38,063 bases of DNA from Bacillota bacterium. GTDB lineage: Bacteria; Bacillota; Clostridia; Christensenellales; Aristaeellaceae. The translations under genes and the position numbers were made by a program. This document shows positions 1-7,163 of this stretch, one piece after another. The notes under the pieces are model-generated. The model had not been told where the DNA came from and searched no databases. It worked only from the letters and a program-made list of their open reading frames with translations. Numbering within the stretch: the stretch's first letter is position 1; each line of letters begins with the position of its first letter. The stretch spans positions 1-38,063 of the forward strand of contig JAEYCB010000043.1 in assembly GCA_023404345.1 (NCBI GenBank), written 5' to 3'.

Positions 1-68
1 ACCAGCATATCTGTGCACAGCATTTCTATCGCCTGACGCTGCTCCGCTTCTTTCTTTAGCATCTTCAT
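1..68 (-). CDS. N-terminal fragment of an unknown protein, possibly IS1182-like transposase
   Basis: An open frame begins with ATG at 68 and runs off the left edge after 22 codons, starting MKMLKKEAEQRQ. A Shine-Dalgarno-like AAGGA lies seven bases upstream of this ATG; a second ATG two codons later (62) is also possible. The pattern IEMLCTDMLV near the edge resembles the N-terminus of IS1182-family transposases, which read roughly MEM-x-x-x-D-x-LVP before a DHLLRKID motif, but the diagnostic part lies outside the window. What is seen is only a start signal and a short open frame; the transposase idea is an inference from a very short match. Confidence 0.4.
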   Translation of the reverse strand, partial: MKMLKKEAEQRQAIEMLCTDML

Positions 69-171
69 CACCTGTCCTTAGTATAACAAAAAAGGATGCA
101 TGATGCGACCTTTTTTGACAGGCTGGCCGCCCCGCAAGATGCGGAGCGGCTGCTTCAAATATGAAGAGGAC

Positions 172-1545
172 TCAGGCCTCCTGTCCCAAAGGCCTTAGCA
201 TCTGGACATCCACCTTGCGGAACAGCACCAGGCACAGGGCCAGTGATACGGCTTCCGAAATGGGGAAGCACCACCATACGGCATTCAGTCCGCCGATTTG
301 GCTCAAGATCCACGCCGCGGGCAGCAGCACAATCAGCTGGCGGCACATGCTCATCAGCAGGCTGAAGAAGCCCTTTCCGATGGCCTGAAACACGGTGCTC
401 AGCGTAATGCCGATTGCTGCCAGAATGAAATGACTGCTGATAATACGCAGCGCCACCACACCTATGGCGGTCAGATCGCTTGTCCCCTCGGCCTCGAACA
501 GGCCCAGCAGCGTTTCGGGTATGAGCAGGAATGCCACCGTACCAACCGCCATGATCGCTACCGCCAGCTTGACCGCCACACGGATGGCGTCATACACACG
601 CTGGCGCAGGCGCGCACCGTAGTTGTAGCCCACGATGGCCACCAGCCCGTTGCTCAGGCCGAATACCGGCATGAATACGAAGGACTGGAGTTTGAAATAC
701 ACGCCCAGCACGCTGACCGCAGTGTTGCCATAGGCAATGAGGATCAGGTTCATCAGAACGTTCATGAACGAGCTGATGGACTGCATGATAATGCTGGGAA
801 AACCCACCGCCAGGATGCTTTTGAACACGGAAGCCTCAGGATGAAAGCCGCGCCAGACCACCTTGAGCTCGCGGTTTTTCAGCTGGTTAAGCACAAAGCC
901 CAGCAGCATGCCGCCGATCTGGCCGATTACTGTGGCCGCCGCTGCACCCGCTACACCCATTTGCGGCGTGCCAAGCAGACCGAAGATCATGATGGGGTCA
1001 AGGATGATATTGATTACAGCGCCGGTAAGCTGGGTGGTCATGGATAGCATGGTGTTGCCTGTTGCCTGCATCATGCGCTCAAAGGAGATCGACAGGAACA
1101 GACCGAAGCTGAACATCGTTACAATGCTCAGATAGTCGCCCGCCATGCGCTGCAATTCCACATCTGGTGTAAATACGTGAAAGAAGCTGCGCGATCCAAA
1201 CAAGCCAAACAGCAAAAACAGAACAAAACCGGCCAGCTCCAGCAGCATACCGCAGCGGGCCGCGTCACGTGCCTCATCAGGCCGCTTTTGTCCAAGCTTG
1301 CGGCTGATCAGACTGTTGATACCCACGCCCAGACCGGTAGCTACTGCAATCATGAGAAGCTGGATGGGAAAGGCAAGCGATACAGCCGTGAGGGCATCAG
1401 GACTGTACCGTGCCACAAAGATGCCATCTACCACATTGTAGAGGGCCTGCACCAGCATGCTTACCATGATAGGGACGGATACTTTGGTTACCAGCCGTCC
1501 CATGGGCATGGTTCCCAGCATTTTTGAACGTTCCTGCTGTTCCAT
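172..1545 (-). CDS. MATE-family multidrug/toxin exporter
   Basis: A 457-residue membrane protein of the MATE (DinF/NorM-like) family, which exports cationic drugs or metabolites using a Na+ or H+ gradient. The sequence shows about twelve hydrophobic segments in two similar halves, and the N-terminal pattern typical of MATE proteins (VSVPIMVSMLVQALYNVVDG, about residues 18-37). Length fits the family (about 450). I chose the ATG at 1545 (MEQQERSK) because AAGGAG stands seven bases upstream; a frame extension to 1593 lacks such a site. The gene is divergent from a TetR regulator at 1762, and a promoter (1632-1660) and a palindrome (1605-1618) lie between them, so substrate-controlled repression is likely. 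The substrate cannot be read from the sequence. Confidence 0.93.
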   Translation of the reverse strand: MEQQERSKMLGTMPMGRLVTKVSVPIMVSMLVQALYNVVDGIFVARYSPDALTAVSLAFPIQLLMIAVATGLGVGINSLISRKLGQKRPDEARDAARCGMLLELAGFVLFLLFGLFGSRSFFHVFTPDVELQRMAGDYLSIVTMFSFGLFLSISFERMMQATGNTMLSMTTQLTGAVINIILDPIMIFGLLGTPQMGVAGAAAATVIGQIGGMLLGFVLNQLKNRELKVVWRGFHPEASVFKSILAVGFPSIIMQSISSFMNVLMNLILIAYGNTAVSVLGVYFKLQSFVFMPVFGLSNGLVAIVGYNYGARLRQRVYDAIRVAVKLAVAIMAVGTVAFLLIPETLLGLFEAEGTSDLTAIGVVALRIISSHFILAAIGITLSTVFQAIGKGFFSLLMSMCRQLIVLLPAAWILSQIGGLNAVWWCFPISEAVSLALCLVLFRKVDVQMLRPLGQEA

Positions 1546-1604
1546 AACGCTTCTCCTTAAGTGCTTTGGTCTCTTTTTTAAGGTAACGGACAACGAAAGA
1601 CAGG

Positions 1605-1618
1605 CCTCTGTACAGAGG
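1605..1618. promoter_or_regulatory. Candidate TetR operator (perfect 14-bp palindrome)
   Basis: The sequence CCTCTGTACAGAGG is its own reverse complement. It lies 14 to 27 bases downstream of the -10 box of the MATE promoter, at or just after the expected transcription start, where a bound repressor would block transcription. The divergent TetR-family gene at 1762 is the obvious candidate to bind it. The palindrome is seen; the binding is inferred. Confidence 0.5.
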
Positions 1619-1631
1619 TCGGCAATCTAAT

Positions 1632-1660
1632 ATCATAGCGGGAAAATTCGTGTCCGTCAA
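1632..1660 (-). promoter_or_regulatory. Sigma-A type promoter of the MATE gene
   Basis: Read on the minus strand: TTGACG (1660-1655), 17-base spacer, TATGAT (1637-1632). Both boxes match five of six consensus bases. The expected start is near 1625, giving a leader of about 80 bases to the ATG at 1545. Confidence 0.7.
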
Positions 1661-1705
1661 GGTTTTTTTATGTTTTCCGGCGCTGCGAAAAGGCCAAAGG
1701 CAAGG

Positions 1706-1735
1706 TTGACAATGCGCCGCACCCCTTGCTAAAAT
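1706..1735 (+). promoter_or_regulatory. Promoter of the TetR gene at 1762
   Basis: TTGACA (1706-1711), 18-base spacer, TAAAAT (1730-1735). The -35 is a perfect match and the -10 matches five of six. The expected start near 1742 leaves a leader of about 20 bases containing the ribosome binding site GGAGGGG. Confidence 0.7.
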
Positions 1736-1761
1736 CAGGGAAAAGACGGGAGGGGTTGCTG

Positions 1762-2331
1762 ATGGCGCGCAGAGTGAAGTTTGATCGGGAAAGCATCATT
1801 TGCGCGGGGCTAGACATCGTGCGGGAGGGTGGACCAGGGGCGCTCAATGCGCGCGCTGTAGCGGCACGGCTGGGCAGTTCCACCCAGCCGCTTTATAGCG
1901 GGTTGGGCGGCATGGACCAGCTGCGGGCACAGGTATATGCCCGTGCGGCGGCGCTGTTTAATGAGCGTATGGCCGACTGTCACATTGCGGACACGCCTCC
2001 CTATAAGGCTTGCGGTCTGGCGCTGCTGCGCTTTGCCAACGAGGAGCGGGCGCTGTACCGATTGCTGTTTTTAAGCGGTGCCGCTCGCGTGGCCAATGCC
2101 AGAGAATGCCTGGAGGAAACGTCGGGCCGCGCACATGAGGCTGTTATGGCGGCTACGGGTTATTCCCTGGAAACAGCCCGCGCCTTCCACAGACATATGT
2201 TTATCTTCGTGCAGGGTATGGCTTCCATGATTGCCACAGGCTGTGTGGCATATGACGAGGCATATTGCGGGGCTATGCTCAATGACGAGTATGCGGCACT
2301 GAGAAAGCTCTACGATGCGCGTCAAGCGTAG
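1762..2331 (+). CDS. TetR/AcrR-family transcriptional regulator
   Basis: A 189-residue regulator. The N-terminal helix-turn-helix region (about residues 5-55) reads FDRESII...ALNARAVAARLGSS followed by QPLYSGLGGMDQL, the arrangement seen in TetR proteins that have a C-terminal ligand-binding domain of the WHG type. The ATG at 1762 follows GGAGGGG by about seven bases; a longer frame from 1726 begins inside the -10 region and was rejected. It is divergent from the MATE exporter, so the usual expectation is that it represses the exporter and is released by an exporter substrate. The link is positional only. Confidence 0.88.
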   Translation: MARRVKFDRESIICAGLDIVREGGPGALNARAVAARLGSSTQPLYSGLGGMDQLRAQVYARAAALFNERMADCHIADTPPYKACGLALLRFANEERALYRLLFLSGAARVANARECLEETSGRAHEAVMAATGYSLETARAFHRHMFIFVQGMASMIATGCVAYDEAYCGAMLNDEYAALRKLYDARQA

Positions 2332-2358
2332 ACAGCTGCTTCTTTGATGTGCTATAAT
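2329..2358 (+). promoter_or_regulatory. Promoter of ppk1
   Basis: TAGACA (2329-2334), 18-base spacer, perfect TATAAT (2353-2358). The -10 contains the upstream in-frame ATG at 2357, which is therefore upstream of the expected transcript start (about 2365) and cannot be the start codon of ppk1 from this promoter. Confidence 0.65.
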
Positions 2359-2401
2359 GACAGATGATAGATTTGCAAGGAGAACGGAAGGACGGGGAAA
2401 T

Positions 2402-4477
2402 ATGGGCACGGCGCACAAACGCAAAGCGGAGCGGCACGCCATCCAGAACCGCGAATTGAGTTGGCTTGCGTTTAACCGGAGAGTTCAGGAAGAAGCGGAC
2501 AATCCCGATAATCCGCTTCTGGAGCGCGCCAAGTTTCTCGCCATCGTCACCTCCAATCTGGACGAGTTTGTCCAGGTGCGTTACCAGCGCATTTATCAGG
2601 CCGCGCAGGAGAGAAAGAAATACGGCGGCGTTGCCGGCCATGCGCTTTACCGGCATGTAAACCGTGAGGTCCTGCGGCAGAACAACACCCAGTACCTTCT
2701 TTATGAGGGAATCCGCAGCGAATTGTATTTGCAGGGCATCAAGCTCTATCCGACGTTCTCATTGGATGAGGAACATATCCGGCGCGAAAAGGCGCTGTTT
2801 GAAAAAGAAATACGTCCTTTTTTGAAGGTGGAGCCGCTTCGCGACAGCCGACCCCGGCAGAAGCAGCTGTATCTGCTGGTAAAGCTCACGCGTTCCCGGC
2901 ATAAAGTCGGCCCATTTTATTTGGTAGGTCTGCCTGCGGCGCTGCCCAGACTTTTCGATTTGTCCAAAACAAAGGGAGAACAATACCTCATCCGTGTGGA
3001 GGATGTGGTGAAACACCATTTGCACCGGCTGTTTCCCAAGGACCAAGTGGAACATGCGGCGGTGTTTCGCATTCTGCGTAATCAGAATTTCCCTGTTGAG
3101 GAGCGCACGGGAGACGATATTGTTCCTGCCGTGCGTGAGATGCTCTCGCACCGTCTGGGTGGCGATGTGATGCGCCTGGAGGCCGAGGAGCGCATGAGTG
3201 AGGAAATGCTCACGCTTCTGATGCAGATGTTTGGTCTGGAGCGCGAGCGCCGCTATCGGGTCACGGGTCCGCTGGATTTGAATAGAATGCTGATGAGCCT
3301 CTATGCGCTGGTAAAACGGCCCGGGATGAAATTTCCGCCAGCCCAGCCTGTGGAGGTATGCGAGCTGATGGGCCGTGATGCGTTTGAGCAGATTGACCGG
3401 CACGACTGGCTGCTCTACCATCCCTACCACAGCTTTGCGCCGGTAGTGCATCTGATGAAGCTGGCTGCGCAGGACCCCACAGTGCGCGCTATCCGCCAGA
3501 CGCTTTATCGTGTGAGCGGCAACAGCCCCATCGTGGCAGCGCTGGCCCAGGCCGCCGAAAACGGCAAGGAGGTGCAGGTGCTCTTTGAGGCGCATGCGCG
3601 CTTTGATGAAGAAAACAACCTGTACTGGGGCGAGCGCCTGGCACGTGCGGGCTGCCGCGTGATGTACGGCCTGCCGGGGATGAAGACCCACAGCAAGATT
3701 ACCCTGTTTGAACGCGAGGTGGACGGCCAGACGCACCGCGAGGTGCATCTGGGTACCGGCAACTACCATGACGGTACCGCCCGGCTCTATACTGACTTTG
3801 GTCTGCTTACCGCCGATCCGGTTCTTACTGCCGATGCTGCCGCTTTCTTCAAGGGACTGGAGAGCGGCGGGACGAAGGCATTGGAGGAACTGGTTACGGC
3901 GCCGGATCTGCTTGCGCCCACACTGCTGGACCTGATCGAGCGCGAGCGTGAGCACGCTTTGGCTGGACGCGGCGCACGCATTGTGGCAAAGATGAACGGC
4001 CTTTCGGACAAGGCGGTCATCAAGGCGCTGCTTAGTGCCGGACGTGCGGGTGTGGAGATCGACCTGATCGTGCGCGGCATTTGCTGCGTGATTCCTGAGA
4101 TCGAAGGCGTGAGTGACAACATCCATGTGCGCTCCATTGTGGGCCGGCATCTGGAGCACGCCAGGGCCTTTGTGTTTGAAAACGGCGGACAACGCGAAGT
4201 GTACTTGTCCTCGGCGGACTGGATGCCCCGCAACCTCTACCGCCGGGTGGAATTGATGTTCCCTGTCAAGGATGGCACGTTGGCCCGTGCGGTGGAAAAT
4301 GTGCTCTACCTGCAGTGGAACGATACCGAAAAGGCCCGCAGGAGGCTGGCAGATGGCACTTATCTGCTTTCGCCCCGCCATACTGGTGGCCTGAACGCGC
4401 AGGAAACGCTGCTTAAGGACGTAGAAGGCGTGTTCGCAGGCCGGTATGTGGAACGGGCGCCAAGGGTGCAGGTGTGA
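2402..4477 (+). CDS. ppk1: Polyphosphate kinase (PPK1)
   Basis: A 691-residue enzyme that reversibly transfers the terminal phosphate of ATP to a polyphosphate chain; normally associated with the membrane face of the cytosol. The family hallmarks are visible: the N-terminal NRELSWLAFN-x-RV block and SNLDEF, the autophosphorylated histidine in MKTHSKI (His430, equivalent to E. coli His435), and the second essential histidine in EHARAF (His586, equivalent to His592). Length matches the family (about 690). Start: ATG at 2402 with GGAAGGA about nine bases upstream; the frame also contains ATG 2357, but that lies within the -10 box. It has its own promoter, and no terminator is seen before cysE, so some readthrough into the following operon is possible. 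Confidence 0.96.
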   Translation: MGTAHKRKAERHAIQNRELSWLAFNRRVQEEADNPDNPLLERAKFLAIVTSNLDEFVQVRYQRIYQAAQERKKYGGVAGHALYRHVNREVLRQNNTQYLLYEGIRSELYLQGIKLYPTFSLDEEHIRREKALFEKEIRPFLKVEPLRDSRPRQKQLYLLVKLTRSRHKVGPFYLVGLPAALPRLFDLSKTKGEQYLIRVEDVVKHHLHRLFPKDQVEHAAVFRILRNQNFPVEERTGDDIVPAVREMLSHRLGGDVMRLEAEERMSEEMLTLLMQMFGLERERRYRVTGPLDLNRMLMSLYALVKRPGMKFPPAQPVEVCELMGRDAFEQIDRHDWLLYHPYHSFAPVVHLMKLAAQDPTVRAIRQTLYRVSGNSPIVAALAQAAENGKEVQVLFEAHARFDEENNLYWGERLARAGCRVMYGLPGMKTHSKITLFEREVDGQTHREVHLGTGNYHDGTARLYTDFGLLTADPVLTADAAAFFKGLESGGTKALEELVTAPDLLAPTLLDLIEREREHALAGRGARIVAKMNGLSDKAVIKALLSAGRAGVEIDLIVRGICCVIPEIEGVSDNIHVRSIVGRHLEHARAFVFENGGQREVYLSSADWMPRNLYRRVELMFPVKDGTLARAVENVLYLQWNDTEKARRRLADGTYLLSPRHTGGLNAQETLLKDVEGVFAGRYVERAPRVQV

Positions 4478-4622
4478 GCAAATACGAGGACTGCGCGCGG
4501 CCTGTGCGCACAGCGGTAGTATTTGCGAGGAAGAGAGGAACGTGTCCTGCCGGAAAGGATCGGCTAAGGCGAGCTTTTTCGGCATGCTGAGGCGTAAGCA
4601 TACGCCGGGAAGGACGGAACGG
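4478..4622 (+). promoter_or_regulatory. Structured leader of the cysE operon, class unknown
   Basis: 145 non-coding bases between ppk1 and cysE. A perfect 8-bp stem pairs 4478-4485 with 4519-4526, enclosing a smaller stem (4492-4496 with 4506-4510) that competes with a 12-base palindrome (4502-4513). Further on, two mutually exclusive hairpins share bases: 4584-4588 with 4597-4601, or GGCGTA 4591-4596 with TACGCC 4601-4606. The segment GTCCT at 4544-4548 can pair either with nearby AGGA (4556-4559) or with the Shine-Dalgarno AGGAC at 4611-4615. This suggests a regulatory RNA, perhaps controlling translation of cysE. No T-box consensus was found and I do not recognise any riboswitch class. Confidence 0.4.
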
Positions 4623-5378
4623 ATGAGCAATTGGAAAACACTGGTGCGCGAGGACCGCGAGGCGGTTTTGGCCCGCGATCCTGCCGCCAAATCCATGGCG
4701 GAGGTGCGCCTGTGCTATCCCGGACTGGTGGCGCTGAAATCCCACCGGCGGGCGCACGCGCTCTATGAAAAGGGACATGTGCTGCTGGCCCGATGGATCA
4801 GCCAGCGCGCCCGGCACCGTACGGGCATCGAGATCCATCCCGGGGCTACCATCGGCCGCCGGGTGTTCATCGACCATGGCGACGGCGTGGTTATCGGTGA
4901 GACAACCATCATCGGCGACGATGTAACCATCTATCAGGGCGTCACGCTGGGCGGTACGGGCAAGGATACCGGCAAGCGTCACCCCACCATCCTCAACGGC
5001 GTAACCATCGGCGCGGGTGCCAAAGTGCTTGGCCCTATTACCATCGGCAACAACAGCAAGGTGGGCGCGGGCGCCATCGTTCTCAAGGACGTGCCGGACA
5101 ACTGTACCGTGGTAGGCAACCCCGGACGTATCGTTAAAAAGCAGCATCCTCAGCCTGCCGGCGAGGTGGACCTGGACCAGGTGAACCTGCCCGACCCCAT
5201 GCTGGACCGCATGGAAGCGCTGGTGAAGCGCCTGACTTTGCTGGAAAGCTGCTTAGCGCAGCACGCGCGGCGGCTGGGCTGCGAGGGATGCGATGCATCC
5301 CCTGAAGATGCGCCTTGCCACGGGCGATGTACCCACGGCGGCGAGACCTCTCCCGAAACAGCTGACACAGCGCAATAA
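4623..5378 (+). CDS. cysE: Serine O-acetyltransferase
   Basis: Transfers acetyl from acetyl-CoA to L-serine, the first committed step of cysteine synthesis. The 251-residue protein has an N-terminal helical part (1-65) and a left-handed beta-helix of hexapeptide repeats (about 70-170). Catalytic residues are seen: Asp84-His85 in FIDHG and His120 in TGKRHPT; GNPGR follows at 165-169. It is of the short EpsC/CysE type, but carries a C-terminal extension (about 175-251) with five cysteines (210, 220, 223, 232, 236) and an acidic end, which is unusual. The ATG at 4623 follows GGAAGGA by about nine bases; a longer frame from 4446 would start inside ppk1. cysS lies 14 bases downstream, so cysteine synthesis and charging are co-expressed. 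Confidence 0.95.
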   Translation: MSNWKTLVREDREAVLARDPAAKSMAEVRLCYPGLVALKSHRRAHALYEKGHVLLARWISQRARHRTGIEIHPGATIGRRVFIDHGDGVVIGETTIIGDDVTIYQGVTLGGTGKDTGKRHPTILNGVTIGAGAKVLGPITIGNNSKVGAGAIVLKDVPDNCTVVGNPGRIVKKQHPQPAGEVDLDQVNLPDPMLDRMEALVKRLTLLESCLAQHARRLGCEGCDASPEDAPCHGRCTHGGETSPETADTAQ

Positions 5379-5392
5379 AAGGAGCGAACAGC

Positions 5393-6793
5393 ATGCAGAT
5401 TTACAACAGCATGACCCGGAAAAAGGAAACCTTTGTGCCCCTGCATGAGGGGAAGGTGGGAATTTATGCCTGCGGACCTACCGTGTATAACTTTTTTCAC
5501 ATCGGCAACGCGCGCCCCTTCATCGTCTTTGACGTGCTCCGCCGGTATCTGGAATACCGGGGTTACGAAGTAACCTTCGTGCAGAACTTCACCGATATCG
5601 ACGACAAGATGATCCGTCGTGCGAACGAGGAGGGCGTAACCGTAGCGGAGATTGCCGACCGCTACATCGCCGAGTATTTTACCGACGCCAAGGCCCTGGG
5701 CATTCGTCCTGCCACGGTGCATCCCCGCGCCACGGAGCATATCCCGCAGATCATCGCGCTTATTCAGCGCCTGATAGATAATGGCCTGGCCTATGAATCC
5801 CAGGGCGACGTGTATTATCGTGTGCGTGCCTTCTCCAGCTACGGTTGCCTGTGCGGCCAGAATCTGGAAGACCTGGAGAGCGGTGCACGCGTGAGCGTGG
5901 ACGAGGTCAAGGAGGACCCGTTGGACTTTGCCCTCTGGAAGGCGCAAAAGCCCGGCGAGCCTGCCTGGGAAAGCCCCTGGGGCATGGGACGCCCCGGCTG
6001 GCACATCGAGTGCTCGGCCATGAGTACCACTTATCTGGGCGAAACCTTTGATATCCACGGCGGCGGCAAGGACCTGCTCTTCCCGCACCATGAAAACGAG
6101 ATCGCCCAGACCAGCGGTGCGACCGGTAAGCCCTATGTGCGCTACTGGATGCACAACGGCTTTATCAACATTGATAACGAGAAGATGTCCAAATCCAAGG
6201 GCAACTTCTTTACCGTGCGCGATATCTCCAAGGAGTTTGACCTGGAGGCCGTGCGCCTGTTCATGCTCTCGGCGCACTACCGCAGCCCCATCAACTTCAG
6301 CCGCGACCTCATCGAAGCGGCGGCCAGCAGCCTGGAGAGGCTCTATACCGCGCGCGATCAGCTCCAGTTCCTTCTTAACAGCGCCCAAGACCGCACGCCC
6401 GACGATGGCGAGCGCGCCTTTATGGACGAATGCCTGCGCTCGGAGGAAAAGTTTATTGCCGCCATGGATGATGACCTCAACACCGCCGATGCGCTTGCTG
6501 CGCTGTTTGAACTGGTGCGCGCAGTCTACAAGCTGCCTCAGGGTGGTGTGAGCCGCGAGGCCGTGCAGCTTGGCTTGGACAAGATGAATGCCATTTGCGG
6601 CGTGCTGGGTCTTCTCATGAAGCAAAACGACGCCATTCCCGCTGAGGTACAGGCGCTGGTGGACCAGCGCGCCGAGGCCCGCAAGAACAAGGATTGGAAG
6701 CGGTCCGACGAACTGCGCGACCAGATCAAGGCCCTGGGCTACATTCTGGAGGATACCAAGGTAGGCCAGAAGGTGCGCAAGGGAGGGGCCTGA
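5393..6793 (+). CDS. cysS: Cysteinyl-tRNA synthetase
   Basis: Class I aminoacyl-tRNA synthetase that charges tRNA-Cys. The 466-residue length is standard. The HIGH signature is present as HIGN (residues 36-39) after the zinc-ligand Cys27 in ACGPTVYN, the other zinc region reads WHIECSAM and HHENE, and the KMSKS loop is at residues 264-268. The ATG at 5393 has AAAAGGAG eight bases upstream, overlapping the end of cysE. A pairing of cysE and cysS in one transcript is common in Bacillota and couples supply of cysteine to its use in translation. Confidence 0.98.
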   Translation: MQIYNSMTRKKETFVPLHEGKVGIYACGPTVYNFFHIGNARPFIVFDVLRRYLEYRGYEVTFVQNFTDIDDKMIRRANEEGVTVAEIADRYIAEYFTDAKALGIRPATVHPRATEHIPQIIALIQRLIDNGLAYESQGDVYYRVRAFSSYGCLCGQNLEDLESGARVSVDEVKEDPLDFALWKAQKPGEPAWESPWGMGRPGWHIECSAMSTTYLGETFDIHGGGKDLLFPHHENEIAQTSGATGKPYVRYWMHNGFINIDNEKMSKSKGNFFTVRDISKEFDLEAVRLFMLSAHYRSPINFSRDLIEAAASSLERLYTARDQLQFLLNSAQDRTPDDGERAFMDECLRSEEKFIAAMDDDLNTADALAALFELVRAVYKLPQGGVSREAVQLGLDKMNAICGVLGLLMKQNDAIPAEVQALVDQRAEARKNKDWKRSDELRDQIKALGYILEDTKVGQKVRKGGA

Positions 6794-6797
6794 GGCC

Positions 6798-7151
6798 ATG
6801 CGCCGCATGCTGGGCTGGTGCGCGGCGGGTACGCTGATTGCGCTGGCACTGGGGCTGGCGGCGGCGCATTTGGCGCCTGCACCCGGAAGCAGCGCATTTA
6901 CGCTGACAGCCCCCAGCGGGAGGCATGCAGCCATACCGGCGCCGGGTCTGCCGGACGGACCGGTGGCGGTAAATACCGCAGATGCGGACGAGCTGGATAC
7001 CCTGCCGGGCGTGGGCGAGGTCATTGCGCAGCGCATCATTGAGGAACGCGAGGAAAACGGCCCCTTTTACTACCCGGAAGATCTGATGAACGTAAACGGC
7101 ATTGGCGAAAAGACGCTGGAAAAGCTTCTTCCGCATATCCGCCTGCCATAA
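6798..7151 (+). CDS. comEA: ComEA-like helix-hairpin-helix DNA-binding protein
   Basis: A 117-residue protein with one N-terminal membrane segment (about 8-26), a short Ala/Pro-rich linker, and a C-terminal ComEA-type double helix-hairpin-helix: VNTADADELDTLPGVGEVIA followed by FYYPEDLMNVNGIGEKTLEKL (about 55-115). In competent Gram-positive bacteria ComEA binds incoming double-stranded DNA on the outer face of the membrane and passes it to ComEC. This copy lacks the SLBB-type domain found in the longer Bacillus subtilis protein (about 205 residues), so it is a minimal form. It starts four bases after cysS with GGGAGGGG upstream. comEC is present in the same window at 29010-31394 but in a different operon. 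Confidence 0.85.
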   Translation: MRRMLGWCAAGTLIALALGLAAAHLAPAPGSSAFTLTAPSGRHAAIPAPGLPDGPVAVNTADADELDTLPGVGEVIAQRIIEEREENGPFYYPEDLMNVNGIGEKTLEKLLPHIRLP

Positions 7152-7163
7152 CGGAGGAAACGC

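Noticed and set aside
80..88. Extended -10 (TGTTATACT) on the minus strand before the partial gene
   Set aside because: It overlaps the ribosome binding site, so the transcript would start too close to the ATG, and no -35 is seen.
88..116. A/T-rich inverted repeat AAAAAAGG...CCTTTTTT
   Set aside because: Six of the eight pairs are A-T and the loop is 13 bases; weak as a terminator and it could be chance.
2357..2401. Upstream in-frame ATG of ppk1
   Set aside because: It lies inside the perfect TATAAT of the promoter, so the transcript would start after it; ATG 2402 has a ribosome binding site.
4530..4580. Resemblance of the cysE leader to SRP RNA or RNase P RNA (GTCC...CCGGAA...)
   Set aside because: The conserved GGAAGGAAGCAGC-type core of SRP RNA and the GAGGAAAGTCC core of RNase P RNA are absent.
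4478..4622. Cysteine T-box leader
   Set aside because: The antiterminator consensus AGGGTGGNACCGCG is not present.
2759..4696. 645-codon open frame opposite ppk1
   Set aside because: It is fully antisense to a clear ppk1 with intact catalytic histidines; open frames on the opposite strand are common in GC-rich genes with strong third-base bias. It has no ribosome binding site and its sequence shows no family motif.
5150..7039. 629-codon open frame opposite cysE, cysS and comEA
   Set aside because: Antisense shadow across three well-supported genes and no recognisable domain.
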